From Lysobacteraceae bacterium (GTDB lineage: Bacteria > Pseudomonadota > Gammaproteobacteria > Xanthomonadales > Rhodanobacteraceae), in contig JAGWZT010000166.1 in assembly GCA_018971925.1 (NCBI GenBank), positions 1 through 5,380 on the forward strand: a DNA stretch of 5,380 bases, in the 5' to 3' direction. The notes beneath the pieces were generated by a model. The model worked only from the letters and a program-made list of their open reading frames with translations, was not told where the DNA came from and made no database searches. Each line of letters starts with the position of its first letter. Position 1 is the stretch's first letter. Both the position numbers and the translations under genes were made by a program. Positions 1 through 5,380 of the stretch are shown piece after piece.

Positions 1-1
1 A

Positions 2-910
2 GCTGGTGATCGTCGGGCCATCGAGGCTTTTGGCGAGGCCATCCGCCTCGATCCGCGTTATGCGGCCGCCTACGCGGGGTTGTCCAACGCGTGGCGAGGC
101 TTGGCAGCGCAGAATCTCGGCGGTGCCGAAGCGGTCCATGCGAATGCCAAGGCGCGCGAAGCGGTGACTACCGCGTTGAGCCTGGATCCTGACTCGTCGG
201 CGGCCCATCAGGCGCGGGCGTTTTTGCTGCTCGACGTGGATACGGACTGGACCGGCGCGGAAGTCGAGGCCCGGCGCGCGCTGCAACTCGCGCCCGGCGA
301 CGCCGACGCGAAATTCATGTTGGGCAATCTGCTCGCCACGCTGGGGCGGGTCCGGCACGCGGTGGGGCTGACCCGGGAAGCACTGGAAAGCGATCCGCGC
401 CACGCGGGCTGGTACAACTGGCAGGCCACCTACGTCACCGGGCTGGGCCGGCTCGACGACGCGAAGCAGGCGATCAACACCGCGATCGCGTTGCAGCCGG
501 CCGCCTCGGGTTACTACGAGCAGCTTGCCGTCATCGAAATCCTTCGCGGCGATACCAAGGCTGCGCTCGCCGCTGCGCAAAAGGAAAACGACAAGACCTG
601 GCGCGAAGCCGCGCTGGCGCTGGCTTTGCAGGCCGGCGCGGAGCGCGCGACCGCCGATGCCGCCTTGAAGACGCTGATTGCCGATCAGGCCGACATCGCG
701 GCTTTCCAGATCGCCGAGGTGTATGCCTTGCGCAAGGATCCCGACAACATGTTCAAGTGGCTGGATCGCGCGTGGAGCAATCGCGATCCGGGCATCGGGT
801 ATCTGCTCTACGACCCGTTCATCCTGCGCTACAGGGACGACCCGCGCTTCGCCGCGTTCTGCAGGAAGGTCGGCCTGCCCACCACCACCGATGCGGTGGC
901 GATGAAGTAG
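2..910 (+). CDS. Tetratricopeptide-repeat protein, 3' part (5' end outside window)
   Basis: The reading frame is already open at the window edge and ends at TAG (908-910), leaving 302 visible residues. They contain several TPR-like helix pairs with the usual signatures: 'AIRLDPRYAAAYAGL' at about residues 13-27, 'ALSLDPDSSAAH' near 58-69, 'ALQLAPGDADAKFMLGNLLATLGR' near 93-116, 'ALESDPRHAGWYNWQATYVTGLGR' near 127-150 and 'AIALQPAASGYYEQLA' near 161-176. The C-terminus (about 232-293: AFQIAEVYALRKDPDNMF, KWLDRAW, YDPFILRYRDDPRF) resembles the tail common in TPR proteins that carry an N-terminal winged-helix DNA-binding domain, kinase or cyclase domain. Which of these, if any, is present cannot be seen. 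An apparent TTG start at 80 lies inside the first repeat ('YAGLSNAW') and is not the real start. TPRs mediate protein contacts; no catalytic motif is visible. No signal peptide or membrane segment is seen in this part. Confidence 0.88.
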   Translation, partial: AGDRRAIEAFGEAIRLDPRYAAAYAGLSNAWRGLAAQNLGGAEAVHANAKAREAVTTALSLDPDSSAAHQARAFLLLDVDTDWTGAEVEARRALQLAPGDADAKFMLGNLLATLGRVRHAVGLTREALESDPRHAGWYNWQATYVTGLGRLDDAKQAINTAIALQPAASGYYEQLAVIEILRGDTKAALAAAQKENDKTWREAALALALQAGAERATADAALKTLIADQADIAAFQIAEVYALRKDPDNMFKWLDRAWSNRDPGIGYLLYDPFILRYRDDPRFAAFCRKVGLPTTTDAVAMK

Positions 911-917
911 CTGTAAC

Positions 918-940
918 ACCCCCTTCGGTACGAAGGGGGT
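918..940 (+). terminator. Perfect 10-bp hairpin after the TPR gene, possible terminator
   Basis: The arms ACCCCCTTCG (918-927) and CGAAGGGGGT (931-940) are perfectly complementary around a 3-nt centre (GTA). The hairpin begins 8 nt after the TPR stop codon, where a terminator would be expected. No T-run follows on either strand (CGTTG on +), so it is not a textbook intrinsic terminator. It could instead be one copy of a dispersed hairpin repeat: 1015-1033 has the same CCCCCTTC-N5-GAAGGG core. Confidence 0.45.
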
Positions 941-971
941 CGTTGCCGCCTGCCTGTGGCAAGCGGCAACG
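941..971. repeat. Imperfect palindrome abutting the first hairpin
   Basis: CGTTGCCGC (941-949) pairs with GCGGCAACG (963-971). Inside it TGCC (951-954) pairs with GGCA (958-961) around a 3-nt TGT loop. Only a C/A mismatch (950/962) interrupts the two stems. The result is a 31-nt near-perfect hairpin of 13 pairs, starting exactly where the previous one ends. It lies between convergent genes, so it may support bidirectional termination or mRNA 3'-end protection, or be part of a repetitive extragenic element. The role is inferred; the pairing is read directly. Confidence 0.5.
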
Positions 972-1009
972 GGGGGATGTCACTGCGCGATGCAAAAGCG
1001 CATCCCCCC
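971..1009. repeat. Third inverted repeat of the convergent intergenic gap
   Basis: GGGGGGATG (971-979) is the exact reverse complement of CATCCCCCC (1001-1009), separated by 21 nt. A further CGC (986-988) can pair with GCG (998-1000). The right arm is also the start of the repeat copy at 1001-1035, so this pairing competes with or stacks on the neighbouring hairpin. No protein-coding potential is supported here. Confidence 0.45.
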
Positions 1010-1035
1010 TCAATCCCCCTTCCTGCGGAAGGGTG
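1001..1035 (+). repeat. Intergenic GC-rich hairpin repeat, copy A
   Basis: The 35-nt unit opens with CATCCCC (1001-1007) and closes with the hairpin CCCTTCC (1017-1023), TGC loop, GGAAGGG (1027-1033), then TG. A second unit at 2484-2519 has the same layout and nearly the same length: CATCCCC, a C-rich linker, a 3-nt-loop hairpin, then GGTG. Both read the same way on the + strand. This looks like a short dispersed extragenic repeat of the kind scattered between genes in many proteobacteria. Copy number elsewhere in the genome cannot be judged from here. Confidence 0.5.
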
Positions 1036-1059
1036 AAGACAAAGCAGCAGGGTTGCGGG

Positions 1060-2394
1060 TTACCCCGCAGCGAACGCCTCGCGCGTCAGGTTCAGCGGCG
1101 CGCCGTCGGTACACGCGACGTCGTCCTCGATGCGGATGCCGCCGTATTTGCGGAACGCGTCCACCTTGCTCCACACGACATCCTTCGCCGCCGGTTTGGC
1201 TTTCAGTTCCGCCAGCAGCATGTCGATGAAATAGAGGCCCGGCTCGATCGTGGTGACCATGCCCGGTTGCAGCGTGCGGGTCAGACGCAGGTAGGGGTGG
1301 CCGTCCGGCTTCGGAATCGTGCCGCCTTGTTCGTCGCGCGCGAAGCCGGCGATGTCATGCACCTGCAGGCCGATCAAATGCCCGAGTCCGTGCGGGAAGA
1401 ACGTCGATGAAATGCCATTTGCGACGGCGGCTTCCGGGCTGCAGGTGATGAAGCCCTGCTCGCGCAGCGCCTGCATCAGCGCATGGTGCGCGTGGACGTG
1501 CAGCTCGGGATAACTTTGCCCGGCGCGCACCTTGGCGCAGAAACCCTGCTGCGCGACCTCCACCGCATCGATCAGCGCCTGGAATTCGCCGGCATCGGGT
1601 GAGGCGTACGTACGCGTGATATCGGACGCGTAACCATGGAAGCTGCCGCCGGCGTCGATCAGGAACGAATGCGCGTGCGTCGGCGGATTGCGATCGAAGT
1701 GCATGTAGTGCAGCACCGCGCCGTGCGCGTCCAGCGCGATGATGTTGCCGTAGGGCAATTGCGCTTCGGTGAGCCGCGTGGCTTTCAGGTACTCGCAATG
1801 GATGTCGAATTCCGACAATCCGGCGCGAAATGCCTTCTCGGCCGCGCGGTGGCCGTGCACGCCGATCTTGCTGGCCACGCGCAGCATGGTGATTTCATAC
1901 GGCGTCTTGAACGCGCGGCGGTAATGCAGCAGATTCAGGAGCGCCGGCGGATTGTCCGGCTGGATGTCAACCACCGCGGCGTTGGCCTCGCCGACGATCG
2001 CGCAACGTGAAGCGTCTTTCGGCAGATGCGCGCGCGCTTCTTCGGGCTTGCGGATCGTCACGATGTCGAAGTGCCCGGTCCAGTAGCCCGCGGGCGCGGC
2101 GGGCACGACGTGCCAGTAATCGCGTGGTTGCAGGAATACCAGTTTCGGTTTCGTACCGGGCGTGTACACGATCCAGCTGCCGGGCGCGTCGGTCAGCGGC
2201 AGCCAGTTGAGAAAATGCGGATTGGCCCTGAAGGGGTAGCCCTGGTCGTCGAGGAACCAGTCGCGCGGCTGTCCGGCGGCGATCACCAGTGTGTCGCGGC
2301 CGCACGCGGCCAGTGCATCGGCGCTGCGCTGTTCGATTTCGGCGAGGTGCGCGGGATACAGCGCGGAAAGATTGTCCTGCGGCGAAGCGGTCAT
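1060..2394 (-). CDS. pepQ: Xaa-Pro dipeptidase (prolidase)
   Basis: This is a cytosolic metallopeptidase of family M24B that hydrolyses dipeptides with C-terminal proline, the last step of recycling proline-containing peptides. The 444-residue length is almost that of E. coli PepQ as I remember it (443). The N-terminal creatinase-like domain (about 1-160) carries family-typical stretches such as FLDDQGYPFRANPHF (48-61) and PRDYWH (90-95). The C-terminal pita-bread domain has all five expected dinuclear-metal ligands: D247 (LIDAG), D258 (ASDITRT), H339 (HGLGH), E384 (TIEPGLYF) and E423 (RIEDD). H346 in GLQVHD is also conserved. The frame is open up to 2727, but ATG at 2394 is preferred because NLSALY (8-13) then aligns close to the E. 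coli N-terminus. ATG at 2424 would add ten residues. Neither start has a clear Shine-Dalgarno sequence. The gene lies 130 nt after the PilZ gene, with a hairpin repeat between, so it may have its own promoter. It is intact. Confidence 0.96.
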   Translation of the reverse strand: MTASPQDNLSALYPAHLAEIEQRSADALAACGRDTLVIAAGQPRDWFLDDQGYPFRANPHFLNWLPLTDAPGSWIVYTPGTKPKLVFLQPRDYWHVVPAAPAGYWTGHFDIVTIRKPEEARAHLPKDASRCAIVGEANAAVVDIQPDNPPALLNLLHYRRAFKTPYEITMLRVASKIGVHGHRAAEKAFRAGLSEFDIHCEYLKATRLTEAQLPYGNIIALDAHGAVLHYMHFDRNPPTHAHSFLIDAGGSFHGYASDITRTYASPDAGEFQALIDAVEVAQQGFCAKVRAGQSYPELHVHAHHALMQALREQGFITCSPEAAVANGISSTFFPHGLGHLIGLQVHDIAGFARDEQGGTIPKPDGHPYLRLTRTLQPGMVTTIEPGLYFIDMLLAELKAKPAAKDVVWSKVDAFRKYGGIRIEDDVACTDGAPLNLTREAFAAG

Positions 2395-2444
2395 GGCGTC
2401 AGCGCGTTGATCTGGAACCGCCATGATGCGGCGAAGCGCGGCGG

Positions 2445-2462
2445 GGTGCAAAGGGTTGCACC
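2445..2462. promoter_or_regulatory. 18-bp palindrome upstream of pepQ
   Basis: GGTGCAA (2445-2451) and TTGCACC (2456-2462) form a perfect 7-bp inverted repeat around AGGG, about 50 nt upstream of the preferred pepQ start. A smaller inverted repeat, GGTGT/ACACC (2470-2474 and 2480-2484), lies beside it. The size and place suit a dimeric-repressor operator or an mRNA leader hairpin. It may equally be an outer part of the neighbouring repeat element. No regulator can be named. Confidence 0.25.
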
Positions 2463-2483
2463 AAGGTTCGGTGTGAACAACAC

Positions 2484-2519
2484 CATCCCCGTCCCGACCC
2501 TCCCCTTGGAGGGGAGGTG
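2484..2519 (+). repeat. Intergenic GC-rich hairpin repeat, copy B
   Basis: The 36-nt unit runs from CATCCCC (2484-2490) through a C-rich linker to a perfect 8-bp hairpin, CCTCCCCT (2499-2506), TGG loop, AGGGGAGG (2510-2517), followed by TG. It matches copy A (1001-1035) in order, orientation and spacing. It starts 5 nt beyond the PilZ stop codon in the direction of transcription, so the hairpin could end or stabilise the DUF1631-PilZ transcript. No T-run follows on the minus strand. Confidence 0.55.
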
Positions 2520-2524
2520 CCTGT

Positions 2525-2869
2525 TCATCCCGCGGCGCCGCGTTCCAGCCAGCGATCGAGGCACGCCGCGGCGGCGCCGCTGATGGAGATGATCCTGAGG
2601 CCCGACCACTGGTAACCGTTGGTCGCGGCCTGGTCGGTCCACATGGTGTGCACGCCGGCTTCGATTTCCTCGTTCGCACCGCGCGGGCTGGGCAGCCGGA
2701 AGCGCAATTGATACAAGGCGTCGTCACGCAACGGCCGGTGGCAGATCAACATCAAACCATTGCGGGAGAGGTTGCCGACGCGGCCGATGTTCTCGCCGCT
2801 GATGCTGTCGGTCACCTCGATGGGGACCGCGGTAGGTTTTCGCGGGGCGCTGCGACGTTCGTCGTTCAT
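2525..2869 (-). CDS. PilZ-domain protein, probable c-di-GMP receptor
   Basis: This is a 114-residue single-domain protein. The two hallmark c-di-GMP-binding motifs of PilZ domains are visible: RxxxR as R6-S-A-P-R10, and (D/N)xSxxG as N33-L-S-R-N-G38. A typical closing strand follows near residues 87-97 (QWSGLRIISIS). PilZ proteins bind c-di-GMP and alter a partner's activity, commonly in motility, adhesion or exopolysaccharide control; the output here is unknown. There is no signal peptide or membrane segment, so it should be cytosolic. The frame extends upstream to 2935, but ATG at 2869 is chosen because it overlaps the DUF1631 stop codon as ATGA (2866-2869) and places RRSAPR at the N-terminus, as usual in the family. 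The upstream sequence (GGACTCCGCGAC) is a poor ribosome binding site, so translation probably depends on coupling to the upstream gene. Confidence 0.92.
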   Translation of the reverse strand: MNDERRSAPRKPTAVPIEVTDSISGENIGRVGNLSRNGLMLICHRPLRDDALYQLRFRLPSPRGANEEIEAGVHTMWTDQAATNGYQWSGLRIISISGAAAACLDRWLERGAAG

Positions 2870-5079
2870 GTCGCGGAGTCCGTGGTGTCGTTGGTCTTGC
2901 CGAATTTCCGCAATCCTGCCAACAGTGCGTTCCATGCGCGGTCGATCATACCGCCATCCTGGTTCGGAAGGACACTCACCTGGCCGCGGGCCATCATCCG
3001 CGCGATCTGCTCCAGGGTACGTTCAGGCGATGCCGCGCCGCGTGCGTTGACCACCAGGCAGCGTCCGCTGGACGGCGTGTACCACGCCAGCTTGCGCGCG
3101 GCCTTCTGGCCCTGCTGGTTGAGGGTGAACTCCAGCCAGCTTCCGAACGGAAGGGTTTTCAGGGTTTCCAGGGCGCGGCGCTCGCTCGATGTCAGCGGCA
3201 ACTTGCGTGGGCCGGGTTGCGCCGGGCCGGCTTCTGCTTCGCCGGGTTTGTGGCGCGACTTCAGCCGGATCAGCAGCTCCGTCTGGGTGGGCACCGGCGT
3301 ACTGCCGGCGTCGGGCGGTTGCTGTGGCAGTTCCAGCGCGTAGCGGGTGATCTGGTCGGCTTCGGTCGCCTGCAGGCCGACCTGGGTCAGGCCGTGATTG
3401 AAATCCGCGGCGAGCCTGGTGTTGTCGCGTTCGGGTGGGGCGTCCAACAACTGATCGACGGCGGCCAGCCGTCGGTGGTACGCCTCGCTGTGTTCGCCTT
3501 CGCGCAGCAGGGTGAGGGTGAGCGCATCCGTCCACGCGTTTTCCAGCAAGGCATGCACGAGCGGACTGGTCTTGCGCTTCGAGAGGCGCGCGTCGATCGC
3601 CTTGGCGGCGGCCGCGCGCGCGTCCTGCAGGCGGTCGCGGCCCTGCGCGGCTTCGACCTGGCGGCGTTCGGCGATTTCCGCGCGGCGCGAGATCAGCTTC
3701 AGGTGCGTGTCGAGGTCATCGGCTTCCTTCTCGATGACGCCCATGTCGCCGGTGTTGTCCTCGACGACACGCTTGACGCTGCGTTGCAGGCGCTGGTTCA
3801 GCGCGTTGTCGAACTTCTCGTCGCTGCGGTCGAGCCAGAGGTTGGCGGTTTCCAGCACCAGGTTCAGCAGGCGCCGTGCCGGATGGTTGCGCACGGTGAA
3901 GAAATTGCTGTCCGACAGCGCGATGCGCAACAGTGGAACCTGCAAGCTCGCCAGCAGCTGCTGCGCGATGCCCTCGCTGCGGGTTTCGGTGAGCAGCTGG
4001 TCATAGAGCAGGCCGACCAGATCCAGCGCGTCGCGATGCTCGGGCTGCAACTGCACCGCGTTCCCATGCGAGGCGCGGCGCAGTTGGGCCATCAGGTCGC
4101 CGCTCAATCTTGCGCCCGGCTGCGGGGTGGCGCTGCGCGAGGGCAACGCCTGCAACGCACCGAGCGCTTCCTGCAGTTCCGGCATCGAGGCGAATTGCGC
4201 GGATTGTGCGGCGGCGGCTTCTGCGTCCGGATTCAGCGCCCGCCGGCGGGCGTCGAGCAGCGCGTGCAATTCACCCATCGGTGGCGAGGCCGGCGCGGTG
4301 AAATTGATCGCCGGCGCCATGGGTCCGGATTCATTCGCAGCCCCGGGCGCCGCTTGCGCGTCCGCCGTGGCCGGTCGTGCAGCCGATGCGGCGCGGCGCG
4401 GCAGGTAGCTGCGCAGGTCGGGCAGGATGCCTGAACTCTTGAGGTGGTCGTTGAGCCTCGTGTAGAACGCTTCGGCCGCCGCGAACAGGCGTCGATCGCA
4501 CAGGCGGTAGAACAGCAAGCGGTGTTCGCGCTGCAATCCGAAATCGGTCGCGGCTTCGCCCAGCACCGCCGCGAGCGCGTGCGGCCCGGACGGCAGCGCG
4601 TTGTTGTCCAGCGGCGGCGCGGCGACCAGCACGGCGTAGCGGTGGCATAGATCGAAGATCGCGTTGCCGGCGTGCAATTCGGTGCGGGTGGACAGGTCGT
4701 CCAGCGCCATGGTTTCGTCGAACTCGTGGAGATCGACCAGCGACAGATCCGCGTCCGTGCGCGGATCGTTTTCGGGCTCGGCCGCTGGCCGGTCGATGCC
4801 GGCGAAGCGCTGTTCCAGCAGAGCCATGAACCGGCCGTGGAAGCGCGGGCGCAGTCGTTTGACCTCCTTCAGCGCCTCCATCGCTTCGTGCTGGGCCTGG
4901 CCGCCGCTGGATTGCTCGGCGATCCGGAACAACTCGTGTTCCAGGTCGTCCAGCGCCGTACGCAGCAAGGGTTCGAGCAGGCCGCCGCACTCCGCGATCT
5001 GTTGCGCCAGCAAATGCCGCGCGCGCGGCGCGAGGTCGCTGCGGTCGGCAAGGGTCGGCATGTGCGGCTGCTTGTTCAA
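2866..5079 (-). CDS. DUF1631 family protein
   Basis: A 737-residue cytosolic protein of unknown function, recognised as DUF1631. Its most typical block is at about 349-416 (ALDLVGLLYDQLL, LLASLQVPLLRIAL, HPARRLLNLVLE). Further family-like blocks are RRAEIAERRQVEAAQGRDRL (465-484) and PLVHALLENAWTDALTLTLL (506-525). Residues 15-225 are mainly helical, and 228-325 is an Ala/Pro-rich, probably flexible linker. A C-terminal segment (about 628-682) looks like a small beta module (FGSWLEF, RKLAWYTP, CLVVNARG). No enzyme active site, signal peptide or membrane segment is visible. The start is taken as TTG at 5079, which has GGGGA 6 nt upstream; ATG at 5061 (codon 7) lacks such a site. The stop overlaps the PilZ start, so both genes are in one transcript. 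A role with the PilZ protein in c-di-GMP signalling is an inference from that overlap. Confidence 0.9.
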   Translation of the reverse strand: MNKQPHMPTLADRSDLAPRARHLLAQQIAECGGLLEPLLRTALDDLEHELFRIAEQSSGGQAQHEAMEALKEVKRLRPRFHGRFMALLEQRFAGIDRPAAEPENDPRTDADLSLVDLHEFDETMALDDLSTRTELHAGNAIFDLCHRYAVLVAAPPLDNNALPSGPHALAAVLGEAATDFGLQREHRLLFYRLCDRRLFAAAEAFYTRLNDHLKSSGILPDLRSYLPRRAASAARPATADAQAAPGAANESGPMAPAINFTAPASPPMGELHALLDARRRALNPDAEAAAAQSAQFASMPELQEALGALQALPSRSATPQPGARLSGDLMAQLRRASHGNAVQLQPEHRDALDLVGLLYDQLLTETRSEGIAQQLLASLQVPLLRIALSDSNFFTVRNHPARRLLNLVLETANLWLDRSDEKFDNALNQRLQRSVKRVVEDNTGDMGVIEKEADDLDTHLKLISRRAEIAERRQVEAAQGRDRLQDARAAAAKAIDARLSKRKTSPLVHALLENAWTDALTLTLLREGEHSEAYHRRLAAVDQLLDAPPERDNTRLAADFNHGLTQVGLQATEADQITRYALELPQQPPDAGSTPVPTQTELLIRLKSRHKPGEAEAGPAQPGPRKLPLTSSERRALETLKTLPFGSWLEFTLNQQGQKAARKLAWYTPSSGRCLVVNARGAASPERTLEQIARMMARGQVSVLPNQDGGMIDRAWNALLAGLRKFGKTNDTTDSAT

Positions 5080-5085
5080 TTGTTT

Positions 5086-5090
5086 TCCCC
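5086..5090 (-). promoter_or_regulatory. Ribosome binding site deciding the TTG start of the DUF1631 gene
   Basis: GGGGA on the minus strand (5090 to 5086) lies 6 nt before TTG at 5079, a normal Shine-Dalgarno distance. The first ATG in frame (5061) is preceded by AAGCAGCCGCAC, which offers nothing similar. This favours the rarer TTG start, adding six residues. Confidence 0.5.
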
Positions 5091-5139
5091 AAGGGCGCGA
5101 TGCAAGCTCCTTGCCAGCGCCACCCGCCCAACCCGGCGG

Positions 5140-5145
5140 ATTCTA
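5140..5145 (-). promoter_or_regulatory. Possible -10 box for the DUF1631-PilZ transcript
   Basis: TAGAAT on the minus strand matches the sigma-70 -10 consensus at five of six positions and stands out in GC-rich DNA. It lies about 60 nt upstream of the TTG start. No convincing -35 box is found 16-18 nt further upstream. The hexamer sits inside a 6-bp inverted repeat (CCCGGC 5132-5137, GCCGGG 5151-5156), which might be an operator or chance in GC-rich sequence. Read-through from the CPXCG gene 104 nt upstream is the alternative source of transcription. Confidence 0.25.
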
Positions 5146-5183
5146 TGCAAGCCGGGGCAAAAGCGCCATGGAGGGCCCCGCGT

Positions 5184-5366
5184 TCATTCGTCGCCGGTCC
5201 TGACCCGCACGGAGACCTGGTCGCCATCCACCTCCACGTCCACCTGCATGGGGCGGCAGCACACCTGACAGTCTTCGATGTAGCTGGCCGAACCGGCCGA
5301 TTCGTCCACCACCAGCTCGACGGGTTCGCCGCAGTAAGGGCAGGTGGCGGTGATGGCTTCAGGCAT
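5184..5366 (-). CDS. CPXCG motif-containing cysteine-rich protein
   Basis: A 60-residue protein matching the small CPXCG family throughout its length. It has the N-terminal C9-P-Y-C12-G motif, the central acidic/serine stretch VVDESAGSASYIEDC, and a second cysteine cluster C33-Q-V-C36-C37-R-P, followed by a short acidic, beta-rich tail. Two CxxC pairs make a zinc-ribbon-like metal site plausible; the biochemical function of the family is not known to me. It is soluble, with no signal peptide. ATG at 5366 puts CPYCG eight residues in, as usual for the family. No strong Shine-Dalgarno is visible in the 14 nt before the window ends. It reads in the same direction as DUF1631, with 104 nt between, and is intact. 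Confidence 0.92.
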   Translation of the reverse strand: MPEAITATCPYCGEPVELVVDESAGSASYIEDCQVCCRPMQVDVEVDGDQVSVRVRTGDE

Positions 5367-5380
5367 GTTGGCAACAGGCC

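Noticed and set aside
911..1059. CRISPR array or small RNA gene in the repeat-rich gap
   Set aside because: The repeats are inverted rather than regularly spaced direct repeats, no spacers are seen, and no promoter or T-rich terminator supports a small RNA.
757..1410. Plus-strand open frame running from the TPR gene through the intergenic hairpins into pepQ
   Set aside because: It is out of frame with the TPR gene, antisense to pepQ, crosses all the inverted repeats, and resembles no known protein.
1060..2394. Possibility that the prolidase gene is inactive or a divergent M24 member
   Set aside because: All five metal ligands and the surrounding motifs are present in the right order and spacing, with no internal stop.
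2395..2727. N-terminal extension of PepQ by up to 111 residues
   Set aside because: The extension would cover the hairpin repeat and part of the PilZ gene. It is Arg/Pro-rich and unlike prolidase; the family length fits a start at 2394.
2870..2935. 22-residue N-terminal extension of the PilZ protein
   Set aside because: It lies wholly inside the DUF1631 coding sequence, and the ATGA overlap gives a better start that matches the usual PilZ N-terminus.
3217..4434. Long open frame (405 codons) on the + strand opposite the DUF1631 gene
   Set aside because: It is a by-product of high-GC codon bias in the minus-strand gene. The translation is rich in Gln, Arg, Gly and Val with no recognisable domain, while the opposite frame is a clear DUF1631 protein.
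4331..5374. Minus-strand open frame of 347 codons crossing the CPXCG-DUF1631 gap
   Set aside because: It overlaps two well-supported genes in another frame. Its product is Arg/Ala/Pro-rich low-complexity sequence, typical of a shadow frame.

Overview
The window is GC-rich, gene-dense chromosomal DNA. It most likely comes from a gammaproteobacterium of the Xanthomonadales/Lysobacterales group, such as Rhodanobacter, Dyella or a relative. The pointers are a full-length PepQ-type prolidase, a DUF1631 protein next to a PilZ protein, a CPXCG zinc-ribbon-like protein, and GC-rich hairpin repeats between genes. This placement is an inference from gene content and style; no rRNA or other marker gene is present.

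Layout: (i) 2-910 (+) is the 3' part of a tetratricopeptide-repeat protein whose N-terminus lies outside the window. (ii) 911-1059 is a convergent intergenic gap filled almost end to end with inverted repeats. (iii) 1060-2394 (-) is pepQ, encoding Xaa-Pro dipeptidase with all five metal ligands intact. (iv) 2395-2524 is a 130-nt intergenic stretch with a palindrome and a second copy of the hairpin repeat seen in (ii). (v) 2525-2869 (-) is a small PilZ-domain protein. (vi) 2866-5079 (-) is a 737-residue DUF1631 protein that overlaps the PilZ gene by ATGA. (vii) 5080-5183 is a short leader with a likely ribosome binding site and a possible -10 box. (viii) 5184-5366 (-) is a small CPXCG-family cysteine-rich protein.

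Four genes (CPXCG, DUF1631, PilZ, pepQ) read leftward and meet the TPR gene tail to tail. The firmest functional link is between the DUF1631 and PilZ genes, whose stop and start codons overlap. The PilZ protein carries the canonical c-di-GMP-binding motifs (RxxxR and NxSxxG), so the pair is a candidate c-di-GMP-responsive module around a family of unknown function. PepQ is a housekeeping dipeptide-recycling enzyme and is separated from the pair by a repeat, so it is probably not functionally linked. No mobile element, CRISPR array, RNA gene or defence system was seen. The DUF1631-PilZ pair and the intergenic hairpin family are the parts most worth a second look.
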